From Hyphomicrobium_A sp964493785 (GTDB lineage Bacteria > Pseudomonadota > Alphaproteobacteria > Rhizobiales > Hyphomicrobiaceae), in the NCBI GenBank assembly GCA_964493785.1, contig CAZBPM010000005.1, forward strand, positions 124,001 to 188,000: 64,000 bases of DNA. The letters run 5' to 3'. Positions within the stretch are counted from its first letter, which is position 1; every line of letters starts with the position of its first letter. This document shows, one piece after another, positions 42,779 to 51,079 of this stretch. The translations under genes were made by a program, and so were the position numbers. Below the pieces are notes generated by a model. The model had not been told where the DNA came from and ran no database searches. It saw only the letters and a program-made list of their open reading frames with translations.

Positions 42779-45015
42779 CACTCGCAGGCGGCCCGGGCTT
42801 GGGCGGATCTGGCGCCGGCGGGCGCGGCGCGCACGGAACAGGCGGCCAGCAGGATCTGCCCGCGACCACGACGATATCGCTTATCATCGAGAACATGCAG
42901 TGCGGCACCTGCATGGGCCGCATCGAGCGCGCGCTCAAGGCGACGCCGGGCGTGGCGTCGGCGCGGGCCAGCCTTACGGCGAAACGCGTGGCGGTCACGT
43001 TCGACAATCAGGCCACCGAGCCGCAGAAGCTCATCGATGCGCTCGACCGCACGGGGTACAGGGCGGCTGAATCTGTCGGCAGTGCCGACGAAAGCGCTGC
43101 GGCGCGGGCGGATGATCTGCTGCGGCGACTCGGGGTCGCGGGATTTGCCGCCGCCAACGTGATGCTGTTGTCCGTGTCGGTTTGGGCGGGCTCCGCGAGC
43201 GATATGGACCAGTCGGCCGCGTCGCTGTTTCACTGGCTGTCGGCTCTCATCGCCATGCCGGCGATCGCCTATTCGGCGCAGCCCTTCTTCCGTTCGGCGG
43301 TGATGGCGCTGCGTGCGCGCCATCTGAACATGGACGTGCCGATCTCGCTCGGCATCATCCTCGCCACGACGATGAGCCTCTACCAGACGATGCGCGGCAC
43401 CCATCAGGTGTATTTCGACGCTGCGATCATGCTTACGTTCTTCCTGCTGATCGGGCGGTATCTCGATGAGAGGGTGCGCGTGCGTGCCCGTGGCGCGGCA
43501 GAAAATCTGCTCGGCTTAAAGGCGCTCTCGGCGAATGTAATTGGCGAGGACGGAACCGTGCGGCGGCTGTCGGCGCGGGCCCTGGCGCCGGGGATGCGCA
43601 TTCAGGTTGCGGCAGGCGAGCGCATTCCGGTCGATGGCCGCGTCGTCACGGGATTGACCGACGTCGATACAAGTCTCATCACCGGCGAGACGGTGCCGCG
43701 CAAAGCAGCAGCTGGCGATCTGGTGCACGCGGGCACAGTCAATCTCGCGAGCGCGGTTGTTGTCGAGGCGACGGCGACCGACGAGAATACGCTGCTCGCC
43801 GACATCGCGCGGCTGGTGCAGTCGGCAGAACAGGGCCGCGGCCACTACGTGCGGCTGGCGGATCGGGCTGCGCAGAATTACGCGCCGGCGGTCCATATTC
43901 TGGGCGCGGCAACGCTGATCGGGTGGCTGGTTGCGGGGGCAGGCTTCGAGCAGTCGCTGACGTACGCCATCGCGGTGCTGATCATCACGTGTCCGTGCGC
44001 GCTGGCGCTTGCAGTCCCGGCGGTGCAGGTCGCCGCGGCGGGGCGGCTGTTCGGCCAGGGTATCATCGTCAAGGCGGCAGATGGACTGGAGCGTCTATCC
44101 GAGGTCGATACGGTCGTGTTCGACAAGACAGGAACTCTGACGCGCGGTGAGCCGTCGCTCGCGAATGTCGAAGCGATCAGCGATGAAACGCTTGCGGCGG
44201 CAGCATCGCTGGCTGTGGCGAGCCGTCATCCGTATTCGCGCGCGGTCGTGCGCATGGCGCGCGAGCGGGGACTTGCGTTTGCCGCAGCCGCTGACGTCAG
44301 CGAGCAGCCGGGCAGTGGGCTTTCTGCCGGGAGTGGTGCCGACAAGCGTCGGCTCGGCTCGGCGCGCTGGGTCGGCCTCGATGCGGTCGCCGCAAATGCG
44401 GATCCTGCCTCGCTGTGGTTCCGTATCGGAGACGATGATCCTGTAGCGCTTCGCTTCGAGGATTCGCTGCGTTCGGATGCGGCGGACGTCGTTACGAGGT
44501 TGAAGGGTGCCGGGTTTCGCGTCTACTTGCTCTCGGGCGACCGTGAGGAGGCAGTCCGCGATGCGGCCCGCGGTGCTGGGATTGATGAATGGCGGGCCGA
44601 GGTGCGGCCGGACGGAAAGATCGATCAGCTCGAGGCGCTGAAGGCCGAGGGCCGCCGCGTGCTGATGGTCGGCGATGGTTTGAACGATGCGCCGGCACTT
44701 GCCGCCGCGCATGCGTCGCTGTCGCCGTCCACGGCGGCGGACGTGAGTCAGACCGCTTCAGACGCGGTGTTCCAGGGGGAGCAACTCCGGCCGGTCATCG
44801 AGGTGCTCAAGGTTGCGCGCGCCTCTCAGGACATGGCCAAGGAGAATTTTGGAATTGCGCTTGCGTACAACGTTGTTTCGGTGCCGCTGGCGATGGCGGG
44901 CTACGTGACGCCGCTCATCGCGGCGCTCGCCATGTCGCTGTCATCGATCGCCGTCACCGGAAATGCCCTGCGTCTGCGCAATCGCGCGCTGAGCCTCATT
45001 CGCGGCAAGGTATAA
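42763..45015 (+). CDS. ccoI: Copper P-type ATPase CcoI (FixI), 750 aa
   Basis: P1B-type ATPase delivering copper to the cbb3 oxidase. A Gly-rich N-terminal stretch is followed by a heavy-metal-associated domain with MQCGTCM near residue 47. Eight membrane helices include the CPC motif (ITCPCALAL). The phosphorylation site is DKTGTLT and the hinge GDGLNDAPAL. The TGES actuator is present as ITGETVP. It overlaps ccoH by 16 bases, so translation is coupled. Confidence 0.96.
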   Translation: MDRALTLAGGPGLGGSGAGGRGAHGTGGQQDLPATTTISLIIENMQCGTCMGRIERALKATPGVASARASLTAKRVAVTFDNQATEPQKLIDALDRTGYRAAESVGSADESAAARADDLLRRLGVAGFAAANVMLLSVSVWAGSASDMDQSAASLFHWLSALIAMPAIAYSAQPFFRSAVMALRARHLNMDVPISLGIILATTMSLYQTMRGTHQVYFDAAIMLTFFLLIGRYLDERVRVRARGAAENLLGLKALSANVIGEDGTVRRLSARALAPGMRIQVAAGERIPVDGRVVTGLTDVDTSLITGETVPRKAAAGDLVHAGTVNLASAVVVEATATDENTLLADIARLVQSAEQGRGHYVRLADRAAQNYAPAVHILGAATLIGWLVAGAGFEQSLTYAIAVLIITCPCALALAVPAVQVAAAGRLFGQGIIVKAADGLERLSEVDTVVFDKTGTLTRGEPSLANVEAISDETLAAAASLAVASRHPYSRAVVRMARERGLAFAAAADVSEQPGSGLSAGSGADKRRLGSARWVGLDAVAANADPASLWFRIGDDDPVALRFEDSLRSDAADVVTRLKGAGFRVYLLSGDREEAVRDAARGAGIDEWRAEVRPDGKIDQLEALKAEGRRVLMVGDGLNDAPALAAAHASLSPSTAADVSQTASDAVFQGEQLRPVIEVLKVARASQDMAKENFGIALAYNVVSVPLAMAGYVTPLIAALAMSLSSIAVTGNALRLRNRALSLIRGKV

Positions 45016-45186
45016 ATGATCTCGCTGGCTTGGCTGATCCCCTGCGCTCTCGCCCTAGGCCTATTGGGGCTGATCGCCTTCCTCTGGGCGATGCGCTCGG
45101 GACAGTTCGACGATCTGGAGGGGGCTGGCTGGCGCGCGTTGCAGGACGAGGAGCCGGGCGACGACGAAGCTCCGCCTAAGGGCTAG
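45016..45186 (+). CDS. ccoS: cbb3 oxidase maturation protein CcoS, 56 aa
   Basis: Very small protein: one transmembrane helix (LIPCALALGLLGLIAFLWAM), then SGQFDDLEGAGWRAL, the conserved FDDLEGxxxR motif of CcoS, and an acidic tail. Starts directly after the ccoI stop. It is required for cofactor insertion into CcoN. Last gene of the cluster. Confidence 0.95.
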   Translation: MISLAWLIPCALALGLLGLIAFLWAMRSGQFDDLEGAGWRALQDEEPGDDEAPPKG

Positions 45187-45204
45187 GTCGTATTTGCCCC
45201 CGCG

Positions 45205-45615
45205 TCAGTCGCTGTGGGCGTGGTTGTGACGGCTGCCGTCATGAGTGAGCAGCAGGTCGCATTTCGATTCCAGCAGCACTCGAGATACGCCGAGCTGTTG
45301 CTCGGAGTTCTGGGCGTCGACGACAACAACCGAAGCGCCGGACTGCAGTTGCGAGGCGATCTGCTGATAGAGCCGTCCGCAGCCCATCAGCGACAGGGCG
45401 GGGAGGCCGTCAAGATCCTGGGAAAGGATTGGAACGCCGCTGGAGAGCACGTTAACGCTTCCAGAGGCGCTGCCGCGCAGGCGCTCGGCGACGCCGTTGG
45501 CGTTATGGGCGTCATTAAATACGCCTATGACGAGGCGCGGCCTCGGTCGGTTCCCGTTCTGGCAGGTGCCACAGCAGGCCGTACCGTCGCTGTGATTGTC
45601 GCTCACCGGTGCCAT
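45205..45615 (-). CDS. Hypothetical protein, 136 aa
   Basis: N-terminus with a Cys pair (ACCGTCQNG), then RPRLVIGVFNDAHNANGVAERL, which begins a mixed alpha/beta fold, and a His-rich end (HDGSRHNHAHSD). The middle (GASVVVVDAQNSEQQLG) suggests a ligand-binding or regulatory alpha/beta domain like those of small stress or permease-associated proteins. It is transcribed toward the end of the cco cluster. I do not recognise the family. Confidence 0.55.
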   Translation of the reverse strand: MAPVSDNHSDGTACCGTCQNGNRPRPRLVIGVFNDAHNANGVAERLRGSASGSVNVLSSGVPILSQDLDGLPALSLMGCGRLYQQIASQLQSGASVVVVDAQNSEQQLGVSRVLLESKCDLLLTHDGSRHNHAHSD

Positions 45616-45732
45616 CCCTGCGCAGTGTCAAACCGGCAACCAAACTAACGTTCCGGCGTCGCTGGGGTTTGACCTCTCTGTGAGCTTGTGTGACAGCATG
45701 TAACAAAGACCCTGACTCAATCCGGCGTTCCG

Positions 45733-46470
45733 ATGTCCACAGCCGATAGGCAGACAATTCTCATCGTCGACGACGAGCCTGAAGTGCGAGCACTGCTGCG
45801 CACGGGGCTCGAAGGCGAGGGATTCCAGGTGCTTGAGGCCGCCGACGGGCGCCAGGCGAGCGCCATCGTCGAGCGGGTACCCATCAGCCTCGTGACGCTG
45901 GATCTAAAGCTCGGCGGCGAGGATGGTCTCAAGGTTGCGCGGGAGTTACGTGCCGCGAAGAACGTCCCGATCATCATGATCACGGGAAAAGGCGACGCGA
46001 TCGATCGGATCGTCGGTCTGGAGCTTGGCGCCGACGACTACATCCCCAAGCCGTTCCTGATGCGAGAAGTCACAGCCAGGGTGCGTGCCGTGCTACGGCG
46101 CTATACGGTAGGCGCGGGAACCAGCGGCGCGCCGACGCAGTCCGAAGGCGAGGGATACAGCTTCGATGGCTGGGCCGTGGACATTCCGCGGCGTGAGGTT
46201 CGTGGGCCCAACGGTGAACTGCGCGATCTGACGACGGCGGAGTTCAATCTGCTGACCATTTTCCTGCAGCGGCCCGGGCGGGTACTGTCGCGCGACGAGA
46301 TCATGGATCTTCTCAAGGGTCATGACTGGACGCCGATGGACCGGTCCATCGATGCGCTGGTTGCGCGCCTGCGCAAGAAGCTCGAGCCGGACAGCGAGCG
46401 CCCGATGCTGGTCAAGACGGTGCGCGGTGTCGGCTATGTGTTCGCGGGCACGGTGAAGCGGGCTAGCTAG
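45733..46470 (+). CDS. OmpR-type response regulator, 245 aa
   Basis: Receiver domain with DDEPEV acidic pair and phosphoacceptor in LVTLDLKLGGEDG, Thr in IMITGKGD and Lys in YIPKPF. The winged-helix DNA-binding domain spans about residues 150-240 (LTTAEFNLLTIFLQRPGRVL, VKTVRGVGYVF). It ends four bases inside the convergent sensor kinase gene at 46467. The two may be partners, though the kinase is on the opposite strand. Confidence 0.92.
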   Translation: MSTADRQTILIVDDEPEVRALLRTGLEGEGFQVLEAADGRQASAIVERVPISLVTLDLKLGGEDGLKVARELRAAKNVPIIMITGKGDAIDRIVGLELGADDYIPKPFLMREVTARVRAVLRRYTVGAGTSGAPTQSEGEGYSFDGWAVDIPRREVRGPNGELRDLTTAEFNLLTIFLQRPGRVLSRDEIMDLLKGHDWTPMDRSIDALVARLRKKLEPDSERPMLVKTVRGVGYVFAGTVKRAS

Positions 46471-48122
46471 CTCGTTTGCTTGGGATGAAGCGCGTCGTGT
46501 AGGGCCATTGCCAAGTCGGCACGCTTGTAGGGCTTGCGCAGGATCGGATTGCCGCCGTAGGTCGCGGGATCGTGGCGGGCTTCCTCGGCCGTGTAGCCGG
46601 TGGTCAGCACGACTTTCACATCCGGTGCGTGCTCGCCGATCCACTGCGCGAGCTGGTATCCCGAGATGCCGCCGGCCATGACGATGTCGCTTAAGACGAG
46701 ATCCACGTGCTCGCTGCTTTCGAGGATGCGGACGGCGGCAGGACCGCTCTCGGCTTCGAGGGCGACGTAGCCGAGGCCCTCGACGCGCTGCAACGTCAAC
46801 TCTCTGACCTCAGCATTATCCTCGACGACAAGGACCACCTCGTTCTCCTCCGAGAGCGGGACTGTTTCGGAGGCCCGGTTGGATTTCTCGCTGGGCATGC
46901 CGTCGGCCCGCGGCAAGTAGAGGGTGACCGTCGTGCCCTTGCCGAGCTGGCTTTCGATGGTTGCGTGGCCGCCAGACTGCTCGGCAAATCCGTAGAGCGT
47001 GCTAAGTCCAAGTCCGGTGCCTCGGCCGGGTTCTTTGGTGGAGAAGAACGGCTCGAAGGCGCGCTCCAAAACTTCGGGCGGCATGCCTTCGCCGGTGTCT
47101 GAAACCGAGAGGATGACGAACTCGCGGCCGGCGCCGTCGAAGGGGAGAGCCTCGCGGGCAATGTTCCGCGTCTCGACGATCAGCGCACCGCCGTGGGGCA
47201 TGGCATCACGCGCGTTGATGGCGAGGTTGAGGATGGCGTTTTCGACCTCGCTGGCATCGACCTTGGTCTTCCAGAGGTTGCCGGCCAGCATGGTCGTCAG
47301 GGTAATCGGCTCGCCGATTGAGCGCTTCAGGATCTCCATGAGGCCAAGGACAAGCTCATTGAGGTCGAGCACCTGCGGACTGAGGCGGCGGCGGCGCGCG
47401 AAAGTGAGAAGCCGCTTGGTCAGGGCTGCGCCCATGTCGGCGGCATCGGACGCGCGCTTCAAAAGCGTGCGCGCGGCCGGCTGGTTGCCGGCGTCGCCCA
47501 GCAGCTCCAGATTGCCGGTGATGATGGTGAGCAGGTTGTTGAAGTCGTGGGCTACGCCGCCGGTCAACTGGCCGAACGCCTCCATGCGTTGGGCCTGGAT
47601 CAGTGCGGCCTGCGCTTCCTCGCGGCGACCGATCTCGGCTTCCAGCTCGCGCGTGCGCTCGGCGACGCGCTGCTCAAGCTCCGAGTTGGCTTTGGCCAGC
47701 TCGGCCTGAGCGCGCTTTCTTTCGGTCACGTCGCGGACGACGACCATGAAGACGACGCGACCACCGATGTCTTGCTTAGCGATCGATGCCTCGGCGGGAA
47801 ACTCGGTACCGTCCTTGCGGAGGGCAAAGATCTCCTGGCGCTCGCCCATGCGGCGCGCGGCGACCGGCGAGCGCACGAACGAAGCGACGTGCTCGTGATG
47901 GGAGCCGCGATATCGCTGGGGAATGAGGACATCGAGCGACTGGCCGATAATCTCTTCCTTGGCGTAGCCGAAAATGGAGGCAGCGCCGTCGTTGAACACC
48001 GTGATGCGCATCTTCTCGTTGAGCGAGATGATAGCGTCGGCAGCTATGGCGAGGATGGTCGAGATCTGCTGCTCGGCGAGCTGCAGCTCGGCCTCCATGT
48101 TGCCGGGAGATGAATTGCTCAT
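46467..48122 (-). CDS. Hybrid PAS sensor histidine kinase with receiver domain, 551 aa
   Basis: Soluble kinase. A PAS domain (AIISLNEKMRITVFNDGAASIFGY) is followed by a coiled-coil (ERTRELEAEIGRREEAQ), the HisKA helix with FGQLTGGVAHDFNNLL (phosphoacceptor His), the ATPase domain (NLAINARDAM, GTGLGLSTLYGF) and a C-terminal receiver with VVEDNAEVRE, LVLSDIVMAGG and RKPYKR. The FNNLL form of the DHp domain is typical of one-piece hybrid kinases in Rhizobiales. The signal is unknown. I chose ATG 48122; the longer frame to 48170 adds little. Confidence 0.9.
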   Translation of the reverse strand: MSNSSPGNMEAELQLAEQQISTILAIAADAIISLNEKMRITVFNDGAASIFGYAKEEIIGQSLDVLIPQRYRGSHHEHVASFVRSPVAARRMGERQEIFALRKDGTEFPAEASIAKQDIGGRVVFMVVVRDVTERKRAQAELAKANSELEQRVAERTRELEAEIGRREEAQAALIQAQRMEAFGQLTGGVAHDFNNLLTIITGNLELLGDAGNQPAARTLLKRASDAADMGAALTKRLLTFARRRRLSPQVLDLNELVLGLMEILKRSIGEPITLTTMLAGNLWKTKVDASEVENAILNLAINARDAMPHGGALIVETRNIAREALPFDGAGREFVILSVSDTGEGMPPEVLERAFEPFFSTKEPGRGTGLGLSTLYGFAEQSGGHATIESQLGKGTTVTLYLPRADGMPSEKSNRASETVPLSEENEVVLVVEDNAEVRELTLQRVEGLGYVALEAESGPAAVRILESSEHVDLVLSDIVMAGGISGYQLAQWIGEHAPDVKVVLTTGYTAEEARHDPATYGGNPILRKPYKRADLAMALHDALHPKQTS

Positions 48123-48234
48123 GAGACTTTGCTTGCGCTCGGACCAGGGGGCTGCGCGATTGAATGCCAATGAGGGTATGCGATCAAGTGGGGCGAAGGT
48201 GCAAGGGCGGTTTGACGACGGGCTCGAGGATCGG

Positions 48235-49611
48235 TCACACGACGTGCTCGTCGGTTTCGTCGATATCGAGTGAGTGACGCAAAATCTCGAGAGCTTTCAC
48301 GAGAGTCGGGCGGCTCGGGGCAGCGCCGAGGGCTACCCGGACGCAGTCCGGCGCGGTTTCTTCCGTGGCAAAGGCGGTGGCCGTAACGACGCCGAGGCCC
48401 CGTCGCTGCAGGTGTGCGGCGAACCTGGCGCTCGACCAGTATGTGGGAAGCCTCAGCCAAAGATGATGCCCGTTGGGATGGGCAGCGTAGGCATGCCCTG
48501 ACAGGGCCTCTGCGGCGATACGCTGACGCGCAGTGGCCTCAGCGCTGACCGCCTTGATGATCGCATTGGCCGTACCGTCGCGCAGCCATCTCGTAGCAAC
48601 CGCGAGAGACAGCGGCACTGACATCTGCAGGACCGCGCGCAGACTGGATGAGATGCGCTGGGCCTGATCCTGATCGGGGGCGACAACGAACGATATGCGC
48701 AGGCCGGGCGTGAGGCTCTTCGACAGGCTGGCGGCAAGATAAGTGCGCTCGGGAATGAGAGATGCCAGAGGGACGATGCCAGGGGTGAGGAAGGCGTAAG
48801 GATCGTCCTCGATCAGCGTCAGATTGCGCTTGGTGATGATGCGCGCGAGTTTTTCGCGGCGCTGGGGTGGGATCGTCGCCGTGGTCGGGTTATGCATTGT
48901 TGGCATCAGATAGACGAGGCGCACGTCAGCGTGCCTGCGGCAGGCGCGCTCGAGTGCTTCGGGGATGATTCCGTCGGCGTCCATGTCGATGCCGATCAGG
49001 TCCACGCCTAGCGCCGCTGCTGCTGATTTGAGGCCTGGGTAGGTGAGTGCTTCGGTGAAAATCGATTGGCCACGCGACGTGTGCGAGAGAAGCAGCGCGA
49101 ACAACGCGGACTGCGTACCGGGCGCGATCACCATTCGCTCGGCGGTCAGGCCGGGCACGAGAAACTGGAGCCACTCGGCGGCGATGGCGCGCTCGCTGCG
49201 CATTCCACCCGGCAGCTGGTAGTTGAGGTGCGATTCAAGTCTGCCCTCGTTGCGCAGTTCGCCGAATGCCTTGGCCAGCCGTGCTGAGAGATCGGCCTCG
49301 GGCGGTTGCGGCGGGATGTTCATGGAGAGGTCTATCCCGGGCGCCATGGCGTGGCGTGTGCCAGGAGGCGTGCCTGCCTTGACGAACGTGCCGCGGCCGA
49401 CGTGCGCTTCGGTGAGCCCTTGCCGACGCGCTTCTGAGTAGGCGCGGGTGACGGTGGTCAGGTCGATGCCGAGGGTCGCGGCCAGCGTGCGGTGGGTGGG
49501 AAGCGCCTGACCTTGATGCAGCCGGCCGGCGGAGATGTCATCGGAAAGCGCGGCGACGATCCGCAAGTAGAGCGGGCCGCTGCGGTCGGTAATTGTAGGC
49601 ACCCAATCCAT
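48235..49611 (-). CDS. MocR/GntR-type PLP-dependent regulator, 458 aa
   Basis: N-terminal winged helix (GPLYLRIVAALSDDISAGRLHQGQALPTHRTLAATL, TVTRAYSEARRQGLTE) fused to an aminotransferase-like domain. The latter has YLMPTMHNPTTATIP and SLSKSLTPGLR, whose Lys would hold PLP. Such regulators sense PLP or amino-donor compounds. The ATG at 49611 lies inside one of two 10-bp direct repeats that may be its own operator. The frame stays open further upstream, so an earlier start is possible. It is divergent from the DUF983 and EamA genes. Confidence 0.9.
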   Translation of the reverse strand: MDWVPTITDRSGPLYLRIVAALSDDISAGRLHQGQALPTHRTLAATLGIDLTTVTRAYSEARRQGLTEAHVGRGTFVKAGTPPGTRHAMAPGIDLSMNIPPQPPEADLSARLAKAFGELRNEGRLESHLNYQLPGGMRSERAIAAEWLQFLVPGLTAERMVIAPGTQSALFALLLSHTSRGQSIFTEALTYPGLKSAAAALGVDLIGIDMDADGIIPEALERACRRHADVRLVYLMPTMHNPTTATIPPQRREKLARIITKRNLTLIEDDPYAFLTPGIVPLASLIPERTYLAASLSKSLTPGLRISFVVAPDQDQAQRISSSLRAVLQMSVPLSLAVATRWLRDGTANAIIKAVSAEATARQRIAAEALSGHAYAAHPNGHHLWLRLPTYWSSARFAAHLQRRGLGVVTATAFATEETAPDCVRVALGAAPSRPTLVKALEILRHSLDIDETDEHVV

Positions 49612-49649
49612 ACAAGCGTGGTCACATGGCGCGTTGATGATCCATACAA
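49606..49649. repeat. Pair of 10-bp direct repeats at the MocR gene start
   Basis: ATCCATACAA occurs at 49606-49615 and again at 49640-49649, 34 bp start to start, about three helical turns apart. The first copy covers the MocR start codon. MocR-type regulators (GabR, PdxR) bind spaced direct repeats near their own promoter, so this is a candidate autoregulatory site that could also affect the divergent gene. Confidence 0.6.
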
Positions 49650-49699
49650 TGTAGCCTAGCTTTCCGGTGACGCCAATCCAGAAAACAATGGTGATAGGG

Positions 49700-50113
49700 A
49701 TGGAAGACGCTTTGGAGCCTACCCTGGGAACGGCAGTGCTGAGAGGAGCCGCCTGTCGCTGCCCCTCATGCGGGGAGGGCCCGCTGTTCCGCAAGTTCCT
49801 CAAGGTGAAGGATTCCTGTGATGCCTGCGGGGAGGCTCTCCACCATCACCGCGCCGACGACATGCCGGCATACATCGTGATGTCGATCGTTGGCCACGTG
49901 GTCATTGGGCTGCTGCTGTGGGTAGAGACTTCGTTTTCGCCATCTCTGTGGGTGCACATTGCCATGTGGGTGCCGTTGACGATCTTTCTCAGTCTGGCAT
50001 TGCTGCCGCCGGTGAAGGGATCGATCGTCGGACTGCAGTGGTCGCTGCGAATGCACGGCTTCGGTAGCCGGCGTGTGCGCGAGGGCGACGCCAGGCTGCA
50101 GCGCGCCGCTTAA
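49700..50113 (+). CDS. DUF983 membrane protein, 137 aa
   Basis: A zinc-ribbon-like start (ACRCPSCGEGPLF, then CDACGEALHHH) is followed by two membrane helices (AYIVMSIVGHVVIGLLLWVET, HIAMWVPLTIFLSLALLPPV). This is the DUF983 layout known from many proteobacteria, with no proven function; some lie near cytochrome oxidase genes. ATG 49700 was chosen from nearby alternatives. It is followed 15 bases later by an EamA-type exporter gene and is divergent from the MocR regulator. Confidence 0.83.
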   Translation: MEDALEPTLGTAVLRGAACRCPSCGEGPLFRKFLKVKDSCDACGEALHHHRADDMPAYIVMSIVGHVVIGLLLWVETSFSPSLWVHIAMWVPLTIFLSLALLPPVKGSIVGLQWSLRMHGFGSRRVREGDARLQRAA

Positions 50114-50128
50114 GCAGTCGGTGAAGTC

Positions 50129-51070
50129 ATGAACCCCACTTCGGAAAATGTGCCGCTGCGCCATCTGGCGCTTGCCGTCGCGGTGATGGCGGTGTGGGGC
50201 TCGAATTTCGTCGTCATCCGGATCGGGCTCGATCATCTGCCGCCCCTGACGTTTGCTGCCCTACGATTTGCGGCTGCGTTTTTTCCGGCCATGCTCTTCG
50301 TCAAGCGTCCCGACGTTTCGTGGCGCAATCTCGCAGCGTACGGGCTTCTCGTCGGCGGCGGGCAGTTCGGGCTTCTGTTCATCGCGATGAACGGCAACAT
50401 CACGCCGGCGCTGGCCTCGCTCGTCGTACAGGTGCAGGTGTTTTTCACCATCGGTCTCGCGGCATTGCTGGGTGGTGTCCGTGTGCGCGCCTTTCAAGCG
50501 GTGGCGCTTGCAATAGCGGTGGCAGGGCTCGGGCTCATCGTGATGCATACGGATGTGGCGACGACGCCGCTCGGTCTCGTACTGGTCTTGGCCGCGGCAT
50601 TGTGCTGGGCCGGCGGCAACATCGTTGTCCGCTCGACGCCCAATGTCGACATGCTGAGCTATGTCGTTTGGGCCAGCCCGTTCTCGGTGGCTCCGCTTTT
50701 GGCTACGGCGCTCGTTGCCGAGGGAGCGCCGGCGATGATCGCCGGTGTTGCCAATGCCGACGCTGCGACCTGGGCTGCTGTCGTCTGGCAGGCGGTGGGC
50801 AATACGCTGTTCGGCTACGCGGTCTGGGGATGGCTGCTGGGACGCTATCCCGTGGCGAGTATCGCGCCGATGACGCTGCTCGTCCCGGTGTTCGGGATTG
50901 CGTGTTCGGTCGCGTTTCTCGGCGAGCCGCTGCAGGCATGGAAGCTCGAAGCCATGGGGCTCGTCATGCTGGGCCTGCTGATCAACGTGATGTGGCCCAA
51001 GCTGAGGCTGGCAGTCAAAGCGCCGTCGCGCGATGGCGCGGATGAGGATGCCGCGCGCGCCAGCAACTAG
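50129..51070 (+). CDS. DMT-superfamily EamA transporter, 313 aa
   Basis: About ten transmembrane helices in two EamA repeats. The first repeat starts LALAVAVMAVWGSNFVVIRIGLDHLPP, and the second begins at GLVLVLAAALCWAGGNIVVRS. TLLVPVFGIACSVAFLGEP is the typical conserved segment near the end. EamA-like proteins export amino acids or cysteine metabolites; the substrate here is unknown. Divergence from a MocR regulator suggests it could be under PLP- or amine-linked control. Confidence 0.88.
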   Translation: MNPTSENVPLRHLALAVAVMAVWGSNFVVIRIGLDHLPPLTFAALRFAAAFFPAMLFVKRPDVSWRNLAAYGLLVGGGQFGLLFIAMNGNITPALASLVVQVQVFFTIGLAALLGGVRVRAFQAVALAIAVAGLGLIVMHTDVATTPLGLVLVLAAALCWAGGNIVVRSTPNVDMLSYVVWASPFSVAPLLATALVAEGAPAMIAGVANADAATWAAVVWQAVGNTLFGYAVWGWLLGRYPVASIAPMTLLVPVFGIACSVAFLGEPLQAWKLEAMGLVMLGLLINVMWPKLRLAVKAPSRDGADEDAARASN

Positions 51071-51079
51071 CGGCCCGGA

